DNA from: Chloroflexota bacterium
GTDB taxonomy: Bacteria; Chloroflexota; Anaerolineae; Anaerolineales; Villigracilaceae
NCBI GenBank assembly: GCA_013388855.1
Contig: JACAEM010000016.1
Span: forward strand, 1 to 64,000
Direction of reading: 5' to 3'
DNA: 64,000 nt
Below are positions 33,986 to 42,360 of the stretch, piece after piece. Positions within the stretch are counted from its first letter, which is position 1. Every line of letters begins with the position of its first letter. Both the position numbers and the translations under genes were made by a program. Below the pieces are notes generated by a model. The model worked only from the letters and a program-made list of their open reading frames with translations. It had not been told where the DNA came from and searched no databases.

Positions 33986-35835
33986 TATTGGGGCAATCTC
34001 TTTTGGATCTCTTCAGCGTAAATTCTTATCCATCGCGGGACGGACAAGTCTGAGGTCAATATCCGGGTCAGCAAGCCTGCCTTTTCAGGCTCGCCTTCGG
34101 CGGCAAAATATTCGGCTTCCAACAGGGAGGCTTCATACATATTGGGTTTCAATTGCTTTACCTGATTGAGCAGGGTGCGCGCCTCGTCCAGCCGCCCGGC
34201 ATAGAACGCATGTCGCGATTGGGCAATCAATGCAATGGGCTGATTCACCTGTCCGATGCTGGCAAACGGCAGAATGCCCGGTGTTTCGGGGCGTTCTGCG
34301 CCCTTGTAATACGCCTCCTGGAACGCGTCCCGCAGTTCATCGGGCGCTCCGACCAAGCCATATCGCTTGACAGCCTGGAAGTACATGACTGCGGCGGGCA
34401 GCCAGCCTTTTCCCTGGCTGGCAAACCGCTCGCCCGCTTTGATGTAAAACGGCTCATTCTCTGTCCCAGCCAATTTGATAATCCTGTCAATGGTCTGGTA
34501 TGCTGCGTCCGGCAGGTTCGCGTTCCAATACGCGACAGCAAGATCGAGTTGCAGATCGATGTCGTTCGGGTTTTCGTTCGCGCGTTTTTGAATGTCGAGC
34601 ACGTCCAGCGGGAGGGCAGGCCCAGCCGGAGGAGGGGTGAACGTGGGGAGAGGCTGAGGTTGGATTGGCCTCGGTGTGGGAGAGGGCAGGAAAACGGTTG
34701 CAGTCGCGTCCGGCCGATTCGACGCGGCAATCAACCGTGCAAAGAGACGATTGTTGCGCGCCACCCCAAGGAACGCAAGACACAGAACGATGACCAAGCC
34801 CGTTCCCACCCAGACCCACGGAGAGCGCTTCTTTTTCACCGCCGGGGCTGGTGCCGCGACATCAACCTTCGCCGCCATTTTGGTCGGCTCCGATTTCACT
34901 GCCATTTTCATCGGCTCGGCTTGAGGCTGGGCAACCTGTGTCGCTTTTGCACCTGATCCGGTTCTATCTTTTCTCAGCTGCACCATTGTCCCCTGCATGG
35001 GGATACCTGCCTCCTCCCACGCGTCCTTGAAGGCCTCGACCATCGTTGTCACGTCTTCATAACGGTCAGCGCGATCTTTGGCGAGCGCCTTCAACAGCAC
35101 ACGCTCCACCGGTTCCGGCACATTCGGGTTGACCGTGTGGGGAAGCGGCAGGGGCGAGTAGATGTGGTCATGAATGATGGAGAACGGCGTATCAGCGCTG
35201 AACGGGACCTGTCCCACTACCATCTCATATAGCATCACGCCAAAGGAATAGATGTCCGTGCCTGCGTCGAGGTCCTTCTTGCCCATCGCCTGTTCAGGCG
35301 AGATATATTGCGGCGTACCCATGATCATATCGGATGAAAGGGTCGATTCGCCGGATTGAGCGATGCGCGCGAGACCGAAGTCGGCAAGGTACATCTGCCC
35401 GTCGCTCGCCACCAGTACATTCGACGGCTTGATATCGCGATGCAAAATTCCCTGCCTGTGAGCATATGCCAGCGCAGAGCCGACCGCGTCCACGACCTTG
35501 CGAATATCATCGGAGGACAACGGTCCCTTTGCCATACGCGCTTTGAGCGTATCCCCCTCGATATATTTCATCACCAGATAGGGACGTTTCTCGTGTTCGG
35601 CATAATCGTAGACTGGCACAATATGCGGATGCTCCAGCCGCGCCACCACGCGCGCTTCGCGCTGGAAGCGCATCTCGAAGGTATTGTCCTCGTTGAAAGC
35701 GGGATGCAGCACCTTGATCGCCACGTAGCGGTCGAGCGCAGCATGGTAGGCTTTGTACACAGTTGCCATACCGCCCTGTCCCAATTGTTCGATGATCCGA
35801 TATGGACCGATATTTTCTCCGGCATTAAACGACAT
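33985..35835 (-). CDS. PknB-type Ser/Thr protein kinase, membrane-anchored
   Basis: Kinase of 616 aa. The N-terminal kinase domain (about residues 11-275) is complete: glycine loop GQGGMATVYKA, Lys in VAIKVLHP, HRDIKPSNVLV catalytic loop, DFGLARI metal motif and APE-like SPEQAMG. A Lys/Ala-rich linker leads to a TM helix (about 342-362, SPWVWVGTGLVIVLCLAFLGV), and the extracytoplasmic C-terminus (about 365-616) is Pro-rich then probably TPR-like helical. AGAGGA precedes the ATG. Its stop overlaps the tpiA start by one base. The domain order with an outside TPR part suggests sensing, and the substrate could be nearby metabolic enzymes; both are inferences. Confidence 0.93.
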   Translation of the reverse strand: MSFNAGENIGPYRIIEQLGQGGMATVYKAYHAALDRYVAIKVLHPAFNEDNTFEMRFQREARVVARLEHPHIVPVYDYAEHEKRPYLVMKYIEGDTLKARMAKGPLSSDDIRKVVDAVGSALAYAHRQGILHRDIKPSNVLVASDGQMYLADFGLARIAQSGESTLSSDMIMGTPQYISPEQAMGKKDLDAGTDIYSFGVMLYEMVVGQVPFSADTPFSIIHDHIYSPLPLPHTVNPNVPEPVERVLLKALAKDRADRYEDVTTMVEAFKDAWEEAGIPMQGTMVQLRKDRTGSGAKATQVAQPQAEPMKMAVKSEPTKMAAKVDVAAPAPAVKKKRSPWVWVGTGLVIVLCLAFLGVARNNRLFARLIAASNRPDATATVFLPSPTPRPIQPQPLPTFTPPPAGPALPLDVLDIQKRANENPNDIDLQLDLAVAYWNANLPDAAYQTIDRIIKLAGTENEPFYIKAGERFASQGKGWLPAAVMYFQAVKRYGLVGAPDELRDAFQEAYYKGAERPETPGILPFASIGQVNQPIALIAQSRHAFYAGRLDEARTLLNQVKQLKPNMYEASLLEAEYFAAEGEPEKAGLLTRILTSDLSVPRWIRIYAEEIQKRLPQ

Positions 35836-35910
35836 AACATCCTCTGTGGGTGCAGTTCATTCAATTTTACATGACAAACCTGCTCCCCGCACATGGCAAA
35901 AACGTTCCAT

Positions 35911-35940
35911 AAAAAACGGGATGGACTGTTGCCCATCCCA
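35911..35940 (-). terminator. intrinsic terminator of the gap-pgk operon
   Basis: On the minus strand, GGGATGG and CCATCCC arms (35933-35939 and 35918-35924) close a short loop and are followed by GTTTTTT. It lies 57 nt beyond the pgk stop and before the kinase gene, separating the two leftward units. Confidence 0.8.
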
Positions 35941-35951
35941 TTCAGTCAACA

Positions 35952-35979
35952 TCCCGAAGGCTCTTCAATTCCTTCGGGA
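35952..35979. repeat. hairpin after pgk
   Basis: Arms TCCCGAAGG (35952-35960) and CCTTCGGGA (35971-35979) form a 9-bp stem with a 10-nt loop, 18 nt after the pgk stop and just before the terminator. No T-run follows; it may protect the mRNA 3' end. Confidence 0.55.
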
Positions 35980-35996
35980 CGTTATAACTTGCCACG

Positions 35997-37169
35997 TTAT
36001 TTATCGTTCAGCGCTGCGACACCGGGAAGTTCCTTGCCTTCAAGGAATTCGAGCGAAGCGCCGCCGCCGGTCGAAACGTGAGTCATCTGTTTGGCAACTC
36101 CCGCCTTCTTGACCGCGCTTGCCGAATCGCCGCCGCCGATGACGGTGGTCGCGCCGGATTCTGCCAGCAACCTGGCGAGGGCAAATGTCCCTTCGGCAAA
36201 CTTCGGCATTTCGAAGACACCCACGGGTCCATTCCAAACGATGAGTTTGGCCCCGGTTAATTCCTTTTTATATAGTTCAATCGTCTTCGGACCGACATCC
36301 AACATGCGCCAGCCGGCAGGAATCTTGTCCACATCAACGGTCTGGGTGTTGGCTTCGGCGTCGAATTTGTCCGCGATCACAGCGTCCACAGGCAGGATGA
36401 GCTTGTCGCCGAATTTGCCGAGCAGAGTCTTGGCGGTCTCAATGGATTCCGCTTCAACGAGGCTATCCTGCATGTTAAAGCCTTTCGCAGTCAGGAAAGT
36501 ATTCGCCATGCCGCCGCCGATGATGAGCTTGTCGCATTTCGAGGCGAGGGTCTCGACGACCAGAATCTTGTCACTGATTTTTGCTCCGCCCAAAATAGCA
36601 ATGTAGGGATGCTCCGGATTCGAAACGGCTTTGCCGAGATATTCCAATTCCTGTTCCATCAGGAAACCGGAAACCGCGGGCAGGAAGCGGGCGATTCCTT
36701 CTGTGGAGGAATGTGCGCGATGAGCAGACCCGAACGCGTCGTTCACATATACATCCGCAAGCGCCGCCATTTGTTTGGCGAGTTCGAGGTCGTTCTTTTC
36801 TTCGCCCTTGTGGAAGCGGGTGTTTTCAAGCATGATCACTTCGCCAGGCTTGAGTTCCTTCGCCATTTTTTCCACTTCGGGACCGACACAATCGGGCGCC
36901 ATTTTGACGGGAATCCCCAAATGACCAGACAACACTTCCGAAGCGGCTTTCAGGCTGAATTCGGGGTCCGGACCGCCTTTGGGGCGTCCCAAATGAGATG
37001 CAAGCAAAAGGGATGCTCCCTGCTCCAAACAATATTTGATTGTCGGCAATGCGGCTTTGATACGCTTATCATCGGTAACTTTGCCATCCGCCATCGGCAC
37101 GTTGAAATCCACGCGCATGAATACCCGTTTGCCTTTGAGGTCAATGTCTTTGACTGTCTTTTTGTTCAT
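35997..37169 (-). CDS. pgk: phosphoglycerate kinase
   Basis: Phosphoglycerate kinase of 390 aa, two-lobed enzyme of glycolysis and gluconeogenesis. The N-domain shows [19 protein letters not shown] (about residue 18) and SHLGRPKGG (about 58), and the C-domain the glycine-rich nucleotide site [10 protein letters not shown] (about 190) and [13 protein letters not shown] (about 340). Length is standard. AAGG lies a few bases before the ATG. It follows gap by 51 nt and is probably co-transcribed with it. Confidence 0.97.
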   Translation of the reverse strand: MNKKTVKDIDLKGKRVFMRVDFNVPMADGKVTDDKRIKAALPTIKYCLEQGASLLLASHLGRPKGGPDPEFSLKAASEVLSGHLGIPVKMAPDCVGPEVEKMAKELKPGEVIMLENTRFHKGEEKNDLELAKQMAALADVYVNDAFGSAHRAHSSTEGIARFLPAVSGFLMEQELEYLGKAVSNPEHPYIAILGGAKISDKILVVETLASKCDKLIIGGGMANTFLTAKGFNMQDSLVEAESIETAKTLLGKFGDKLILPVDAVIADKFDAEANTQTVDVDKIPAGWRMLDVGPKTIELYKKELTGAKLIVWNGPVGVFEMPKFAEGTFALARLLAESGATTVIGGGDSASAVKKAGVAKQMTHVSTGGGASLEFLEGKELPGVAALNDK

Positions 37170-37188
37170 CGATCACCGCCTTACGTTG

Positions 37189-37224
37189 GTAATTGGTAAA
37201 TGATACTGACCAATCGCCAATTAC
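37189..37224. repeat. inverted repeat between gap and pgk
   Basis: Arms GTAATTGG (37189-37196) and CCAATTAC (37217-37224) lie 20 nt apart in the short spacer between gap and pgk; the right arm overlaps the gap stop. It resembles low-complexity spacer words seen at other starts in the window. Confidence 0.4.
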
Positions 37225-38279
37225 AAAGACTTTGCCATCAACGCCGCAAGATCGGCAGTGCGGCAGGAGTAGCCCCATTCATTGTCGTACCAGGTGACGA
37301 CTTTGATGAAGTTGTTCTTTTCCTTGCCCAGAACGGACGTGAAGGGCAGGTCAACGGAGGAACTGTAGGAACTGCCTTTGAAGTCCATGCTGACGAGCGG
37401 TTCGTCCACCGCTTCGAGCACGCCCTTGAAGCGCGGCTCTTTGGCGGCGTCGCGGAACATCTGGCGGAGTTCTTCGGTGGTGGTCTCTTTTTCGACTTCC
37501 GCAGTGAAGTCCACAACAGAGACGGTTGGGGTCGGTACGCGCAAAGAGTAGCCGTCAAATTTTCCTTTGAGGTCGGGGATAACCAGCGCAACCGCCTTGG
37601 CGGCGCCAGTGGTGGTCGGGATGATATTCAAACCAGCGGCGCGGGCGCGGCGCAGGTCGGAGTGCGGCAAGTCGAGCACTTTCTGATCGTTGGTGTAGGA
37701 ATGCACGGTGGTCATGAAAGCGCGTTTGATGGTGAGCTTGTCGTGGACAACCTTTGCCGCCGGAGCCAGACAGTTGGTGGTGCAGGAGGCGTTGGAGACG
37801 ACATGATGCTTGGCCGGATCGTACTTATCTTCGTTGACACCCAATACAATCGTGAGGTCCTCGCCTTCGGCCGGAGCGGAGATGATGACCTTCTTCGCGC
37901 CGCCATGTGTGATGTGATTGACGGCGCCTTTGACGGTCTTGCCCTTCTTGTTCACGCCGTCTTCCTTGATGGTAAAAAGACCGGTCGATTCGATGACGAT
38001 GTCAATACCCAGGTCGCTCCACTTGATGGCAGCCGGGTCCGTCTCCTTGAAGACTTTGACCTTCTTGCCATCGATTAACAAGCCATCGTCTGCGATCTCA
38101 ACGGTGCCATTGAAACGGCCATAGGTCGAATCATACTTGAGCAGATGAGCCATGGTCTTTGTATCGCCGATGTCGTTGAACGCAACGACTTCCAATTCAT
38201 TTGGATACATATCGCGGATTGCTTTGAGCACCTGGCGACCAATGCGTCCAAATCCATTAATACCAACTTTGACTGTCAT
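37221..38279 (-). CDS. gap: glyceraldehyde-3-phosphate dehydrogenase (type I)
   Basis: NAD-dependent glyceraldehyde-3-phosphate dehydrogenase of 352 aa, slightly longer than the usual 335. The Rossmann motif [15 protein letters not shown] is at the N-terminus and the catalytic Cys in [11 protein letters not shown] (about residue 165), with the His in TVHSYTNDQ (about 192). Extra length comes mainly from small insertions (e.g. [14 protein letters not shown] region). A TACAAT box with a weak -35 lies upstream and GGAGG precedes the ATG. It leads the gap-pgk operon. Confidence 0.97.
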   Translation of the reverse strand: MTVKVGINGFGRIGRQVLKAIRDMYPNELEVVAFNDIGDTKTMAHLLKYDSTYGRFNGTVEIADDGLLIDGKKVKVFKETDPAAIKWSDLGIDIVIESTGLFTIKEDGVNKKGKTVKGAVNHITHGGAKKVIISAPAEGEDLTIVLGVNEDKYDPAKHHVVSNASCTTNCLAPAAKVVHDKLTIKRAFMTTVHSYTNDQKVLDLPHSDLRRARAAGLNIIPTTTGAAKAVALVIPDLKGKFDGYSLRVPTPTVSVVDFTAEVEKETTTEELRQMFRDAAKEPRFKGVLEAVDEPLVSMDFKGSSYSSSVDLPFTSVLGKEKNNFIKVVTWYDNEWGYSCRTADLAALMAKSL

Positions 38280-38322
38280 ATTAAACCTCCAGGGTTAGTT
38301 TGTGATGAAGTTAACAAAATTG

Positions 38323-38328
38323 ATTGTA
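38323..38328 (-). promoter_or_regulatory. -10 box of the gap-pgk operon
   Basis: TACAAT on the minus strand lies 43 nt before the gap ATG, with TTTGTC about 17 nt upstream as a partial -35. This is a plausible but not strong promoter. Confidence 0.4.
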
Positions 38329-38368
38329 TCACAGAGAGTTTCCCAGACAAATAATGACGAAAGTAACT

Positions 38369-39700
38369 TTATTCCAGGGGTCCGGTGTATTCATTGAGAA
38401 TATCGATCAGTGCATTTGCCACCTTAAGCGAATCATGACGCCATGGCTGATTCGTGTTGATCAGGTCGGCGTAATGCGTGCGCGAATCGGAACGGGTCCG
38501 GTCATCGATCTCGACCCAATGATCCCCCTCATTGAGTTGACCCACAAAATTATCATTGCAGAGCAGGACGTCGAATAAGTTCTCGCCGACATGCTCCTCC
38601 ATGGAACGGATGTGGTCATAGCAGGTGAACGCGTCCGTTTCGCCCGCCTGGGTGACGATATTGCAAACGTACACTTTGACCGCCCGGCTGGCGCGCAGCG
38701 CGCCTAACAAGTCATGGACGAGCAGGTTCGGCAGGAGACTTGTAAACAGACTCCCCGGACCCACAACGATCATATCCGCATTCAAGATCGCCTTGAGGAC
38801 CGGCGGATAGGCGGGCGCGTCATTCGGTTCCAGCCACACGCGGCGAACCCTTCCCGCCATTTTGGGGATGCGGCTCTCCCCCTCCACCCGGATCTGATTC
38901 ACGGAATCAGGCAGCTGCAAATCTGCGACGAGTTTTACGCTGTGCAGCGTGGACGGGAGCACCCGCCCACTTACGGACAGCACCCTACCCGACTCAGCCA
39001 CCGCCCCCTCAAAACTCCCGGTAATATCTGCCAGCGCAGTAATAAACAGGTTTCCAAAGGAATGCCCGTCAAGATTGCCTGACCCGCTGAAACGATATTG
39101 AAAGAGTTGGGTAAGCATCTGCTCGTCGTTGGAGAGCGCGGCAAGACAGTTGCGGATGTCGCCCGGCGGGAGAATCCCGAAACTCTCGCGCAGCCGCCCG
39201 GAGGAGCCGCCGTCATCCGCCACAGTGACGACCGCAGTCAGGTTCCGCGTATACAGCTTCAGGCCGCGGAGAAGAGTCGCCTGTCCGTGCCCGCCGCCGA
39301 TTGCCACGATGCGCGGTCCACGTTCGAGGCGGCGAAAATTCGTCAATTCATCCACCACCGGGCGTCCCGGCTGCACGTAAGGGCGCAACAGTGAACGGTT
39401 TAGACGATATATCCCATACATCACCAGCCCGATCCCGACTCCACTGAAAATCACCACACGCAAAGCACGCGGCAGAAACCGAAGCGATGCAAAGGAAAGG
39501 ATGCTCAGCAGGATGGGGTTGGTCGAGTCGGTGCGGTACAGGTCCAGCAGAAGAATGGCAAGCCCCACTCCCAGCAGGGTGACCCCCGCCAAAATGAACA
39601 AATACCAGCGTTTGACACCCAGTCCCGGCATAAACCAGCGTCCCAGTTGTCGCAGGTTCTTCGTCATCCATTCCCGGTTCGTCGATTTATTCGCGCTCAT
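38369..39700 (-). CDS. YvcK/CofD-like gluconeogenesis factor with N-terminal membrane anchor
   Basis: Protein of 443 aa with two N-terminal TM helices (about residues 25-45 and 62-82) before a YvcK-type domain (about residues 115-440). The core motifs are IVAIGGGHGQATLLRGLK (about 117), VVTVADDGGSSGRLR (about 145) and ILPPGDIRNCLAAL. YvcK proteins bind UDP-sugars and are needed for growth on gluconeogenic carbon and for cell shape; membrane anchoring is not the usual form. I chose ATG 39700 because a consensus promoter (39708-39736) places the transcript start right there; the longer frame overlaps the divergent ROK gene. No ribosome binding site exists, so the mRNA should be leaderless. Confidence 0.88.
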   Translation of the reverse strand: MSANKSTNREWMTKNLRQLGRWFMPGLGVKRWYLFILAGVTLLGVGLAILLLDLYRTDSTNPILLSILSFASLRFLPRALRVVIFSGVGIGLVMYGIYRLNRSLLRPYVQPGRPVVDELTNFRRLERGPRIVAIGGGHGQATLLRGLKLYTRNLTAVVTVADDGGSSGRLRESFGILPPGDIRNCLAALSNDEQMLTQLFQYRFSGSGNLDGHSFGNLFITALADITGSFEGAVAESGRVLSVSGRVLPSTLHSVKLVADLQLPDSVNQIRVEGESRIPKMAGRVRRVWLEPNDAPAYPPVLKAILNADMIVVGPGSLFTSLLPNLLVHDLLGALRASRAVKVYVCNIVTQAGETDAFTCYDHIRSMEEHVGENLFDVLLCNDNFVGQLNEGDHWVEIDDRTRSDSRTHYADLINTNQPWRHDSLKVANALIDILNEYTGPLE

Positions 39701-39707
39701 CACAAGG

Positions 39708-39736
39708 AGTGTAGCAGGGAGCGGAGGCAAAGTCAA
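39708..39736 (-). promoter_or_regulatory. consensus-like promoter of the YvcK-like gene
   Basis: On the minus strand, TTGACT (39731-39736) is followed by exactly 17 nt and TACACT (39708-39713). The ATG at 39700 begins eight bases after the -10 box, so transcription should start at or next to the start codon, giving a leaderless mRNA. It is the best sigma-70 promoter in the window. Confidence 0.75.
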
Positions 39737-39783
39737 CCGGCAGACTGTAACCTGGCTGAAGGGCAGTAACCGAAGGGCTCGGT

Positions 39784-39789
39784 TATAAT
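39784..39789 (+). promoter_or_regulatory. -10 box of a probable leaderless ROK kinase mRNA
   Basis: TATAAT ends 6 nt before the ATG at 39796 and there is no ribosome binding site (TGCCGC only). The -35 region does not match well. It lies back to back with the YvcK-like promoter. Confidence 0.5.
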
Positions 39790-39795
39790 TGCCGC

Positions 39796-40728
39796 ATGAG
39801 CATGATCGTCGCCATAGATATCGGCGGGACACACATCCGTGTTGCTGCGTACGAACCGGACAGCACAAAACCTATCGCGCAAACTCGCGTCCCGTCGCTG
39901 GCAAACCAGCCCGGGGTCTTCGACCGTCTGTCCCAGGCGGTTGAATCGGTTTGGCCCCGGCAAAAAGTGGACGCCATTGGCATCGCTTCGCCTGGTCCGC
40001 TCGACCCGTACACGGGGACGATCCTCGATACGCCAAACATCGAGGAATGGGTTAATTTCCCGGTGGGTCCAAAGTTATCGGAGCGCTTCGGCGTTCCTGT
40101 TTTTCTCGATAATGACGCCAACATGGCGGGGCTCGCCGAATGGCAGTTCGGCGCAGGCAAGGGACATCACAACCTTGTCTACCTCACCATCAGCACGGGC
40201 ATTGGCGGCGGCGTCATCTGTCACGATCAATTGCTCCAGGGTTCTCACGGCATGGGCGCGGAACTTGGTCACATGATCGTCGACCCAGATGGACCTCCCT
40301 GTGGATGCGGTCACAAAGGGCACATCGAATCATTTTCCTCCGGGACAGCCATCGCGCGCTATGTGAACGATCAATTGAAGGCGGGACAAAAATCCACGCT
40401 TCAGACGGACCCGGGCTTGTCTGCCCGTCAAATCGCGGACGCGGCGCTGAACAGGGACGCGCTTGCGATTTCCGCATTCGAGCGAGCCGGTCACTACCTG
40501 GGGATGGCCGTGGCAAATTATCTCGCCATCTTCGACCCGTCCATTCTGATATTTGGCGGCGGGGTCTCTCAGGTGGGCGATCTGTTGTTCAAACCGTTCG
40601 AAGCCAGTCTGCGCGAGCATATCTTCCATCTGCATTATTTGGATAATCTGGTGATTACCAAAGCGGCATTGGGCGATGATGCCGGTCTGCTTGGCGCGCT
40701 GGCGCTGGCACGCATGAGGGCGGCATGA
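39796..40728 (+). CDS. ROK-family sugar kinase (glucokinase-like)
   Basis: ROK sugar kinase of 310 aa. The N-terminal phosphate motif is VAIDIGGTHIR (about residue 4), then FLDNDANMAGLAEW with the catalytic Asp (about residue 98), STGIGGGVI and the zinc motif CGCGHKGHIESF (about 173). This fits bacterial glucokinases that phosphorylate glucose with ATP; other hexoses are possible. It is divergent from the YvcK-like gene and begins the glycolysis-side block. A leaderless start is suggested by the TATAAT at -6. Confidence 0.92.
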   Translation: MSMIVAIDIGGTHIRVAAYEPDSTKPIAQTRVPSLANQPGVFDRLSQAVESVWPRQKVDAIGIASPGPLDPYTGTILDTPNIEEWVNFPVGPKLSERFGVPVFLDNDANMAGLAEWQFGAGKGHHNLVYLTISTGIGGGVICHDQLLQGSHGMGAELGHMIVDPDGPPCGCGHKGHIESFSSGTAIARYVNDQLKAGQKSTLQTDPGLSARQIADAALNRDALAISAFERAGHYLGMAVANYLAIFDPSILIFGGGVSQVGDLLFKPFEASLREHIFHLHYLDNLVITKAALGDDAGLLGALALARMRAA

Positions 40729-40823
40729 AGCGTGTTCATACCCCCGTGATACCGTCACCCTTGTGGCTGATCACAAAATGGTGGACAGCCGATAGGCTAG
40801 GATACTCCCTTTAACGGAAGCAG

Positions 40824-40867
40824 GTTTCGGCTTGGAAAGCCGCGTGACTCTCTCCGGGTCACGAAAC
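40824..40867 (+). ncRNA. possible structured 5' leader (three-way junction)
   Basis: Between the ROK gene and the aminotransferase, GTTTC (40824-40828) pairs with GAAAC (40863-40867), enclosing two hairpins: GGCTT/AAGCC (40829-40841) and GTGAC/GTCAC (40844-40862). This three-way junction sits about 100 nt before the aminotransferase ATG, in a 236-nt leader. It matches no riboswitch class I know. It could be a cis-regulatory RNA, an attenuator fragment or chance folding. Confidence 0.35.
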
Positions 40868-40964
40868 GCAGTCAATCATCCCCATCAAAGCAATCACTGT
40901 TGCAGGGATCAAATCCTGTTCCATGCGATTCTCTGGTGTGGGATTCCGAGTAAAAGGAGTAATC

Positions 40965-42293
40965 ATGAACAAGCTGAATGTGCCGGGACCGAAAGCCCTG
41001 GCGTTGATCGAACGTGACAAGAAGGTTATTTCATCTTCCTACCCGCGCGGATACCCCTTCGTGATGGATCATGGCAGGGGGGTGGAAGTGTGGGACCCTG
41101 ATGGGAACCGTTTTATCGATATGATGGCGGGCATTGCCGTGCTCTCCACGGGACATGCGCATCCGAAAGTTGTGAAGGCGGTGCAGGACGCGGCGGAAAA
41201 GTTCCTGCATATTTCCTCCGACTTTTACCATGACGGCTGGGTCCGCCTCAGCGAAAAATTGAACGATATCGCGCCGTTTGCAGAAAACGCCAAAACGTTC
41301 CTGACCAATTCGGGGACGGAGGCTGTCGAAACTGCCATCAAACTCGCCCGGTATCATACCAAACGGCATAATTTTATCGGTTTCACCGGCGCCTTCCATG
41401 GGCGGACGATGGGGTCGGTGGCGTTCACCGCCAGCAAGCCGCATTATCACCGGGGTTTCTACCCGCTCATGCCCGGCGTGACGCATGTCCCGTTCCCCGA
41501 TCCATACCGCCCCATTTTGGAACGCAGACCCGGTGAAGATTATGGCGAGACCGTCGTCCGCTACATCGAAGAGGAAGTGTTTGGACGCAATGTTCCCGGC
41601 GATGAAGTGGCTGGAATTTTGGTGGAACCGATTCAGGGCGAGGGGGGGTATGTCGTCCCGCCGCCGGGATTCTTCCCTGCGCTGCGAAAGTTATGCGACA
41701 AATACGGCATCCTACTCATTGCGGACGAGGTGCAAAGCGGCATGGGTCGCACCGGCAAATGGTGGGCAATCGAGCATTTCGGTGTCGAACCGGACATCAT
41801 CACCTCCGCCAAGGGTATTGCCTCCGGTCTTCCGCTGGGCGCCTGTATCGCGCGTGAATCGGTGATGACTTGGCCCAAAGGCGCCCACGGCAACACGTAC
41901 GGCGGTAATCCCATTTCGTGCGCGGCATCGCTTGCCACCATTGAACTGCTTGAAGAGCAATATCTCGAAAATGCAGCCGAGGTCGGTCAGTACACCATCG
42001 ACGCATTGCAGGAGATCCAGGCGCGGCATCCGTCCATCGGGGAGGTGCGCGGCAAGGGGCTGATGATCGGTGTGGAATTCGTCAAGGACAAGACCACCAA
42101 GGAGCCGAACGGTGAATTGAGAGACAGGGTCGAAAATATCGGTTTTGAGCACGGTTTGCTTTTGCTGGGCTGCGGTAAGTCCACGATCCGGCTGGCGCCG
42201 CCGCTCTGCATCACAAAGAAAGAGACCGACGAGGCGTTGGAGATCTTCGAAGGGGCGATCACCATGGCGGAGAAGGAACAAGGGCTGAGATAA
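40965..42293 (+). CDS. class III PLP-dependent aminotransferase (acetylornithine/4-aminobutyrate type)
   Basis: Cytoplasmic aminotransferase of 442 aa starting at MNKLNVPGP (40965) with AAAGGAG six bases upstream. PLP-site residues are in LIADEVQSGMGRTG (about residue 260, Asp) and ITSAKGIASGLPLG (Lys about 289). LTNSGTEAVETAIKLAR (about 117) binds the phosphate. The substrate may be 4-aminobutyrate, acetylornithine or another omega-amino acid; the HEFXGRT-type specificity loop is present as GAFHGRTMG. A 236-nt leader with a possible structured RNA precedes it. A terminator follows. Confidence 0.92.
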   Translation: MNKLNVPGPKALALIERDKKVISSSYPRGYPFVMDHGRGVEVWDPDGNRFIDMMAGIAVLSTGHAHPKVVKAVQDAAEKFLHISSDFYHDGWVRLSEKLNDIAPFAENAKTFLTNSGTEAVETAIKLARYHTKRHNFIGFTGAFHGRTMGSVAFTASKPHYHRGFYPLMPGVTHVPFPDPYRPILERRPGEDYGETVVRYIEEEVFGRNVPGDEVAGILVEPIQGEGGYVVPPPGFFPALRKLCDKYGILLIADEVQSGMGRTGKWWAIEHFGVEPDIITSAKGIASGLPLGACIARESVMTWPKGAHGNTYGGNPISCAASLATIELLEEQYLENAAEVGQYTIDALQEIQARHPSIGEVRGKGLMIGVEFVKDKTTKEPNGELRDRVENIGFEHGLLLLGCGKSTIRLAPPLCITKKETDEALEIFEGAITMAEKEQGLR

Positions 42294-42309
42294 ACTGTTA
42301 CAGAACATC

Positions 42310-42352
42310 AAATCACCCCGACGATTTCGCTCGCCGGGGTGATTTTCATTTT
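42310..42352. terminator. bidirectional intrinsic terminator
   Basis: Arms ATCACCCC (42312-42319) and GGGGTGAT (42336-42343) with flanking A and T tracts (TTTTCATTTT) form a hairpin between the convergent aminotransferase and the sortase-fusion gene. Confidence 0.8.
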
Positions 42353-42360
42353 CGAAGAGG

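Noticed and set aside
37200-38078. 292-codon frame opposite gap
   Set aside because: gap is intact and universally conserved; the frame is a codon-bias shadow.
39701-39868. Longer YvcK-like start at 39868
   Set aside because: It would overlap the divergent ROK gene and its promoter, and the added residues are Cys/Arg-rich and unlike the family.
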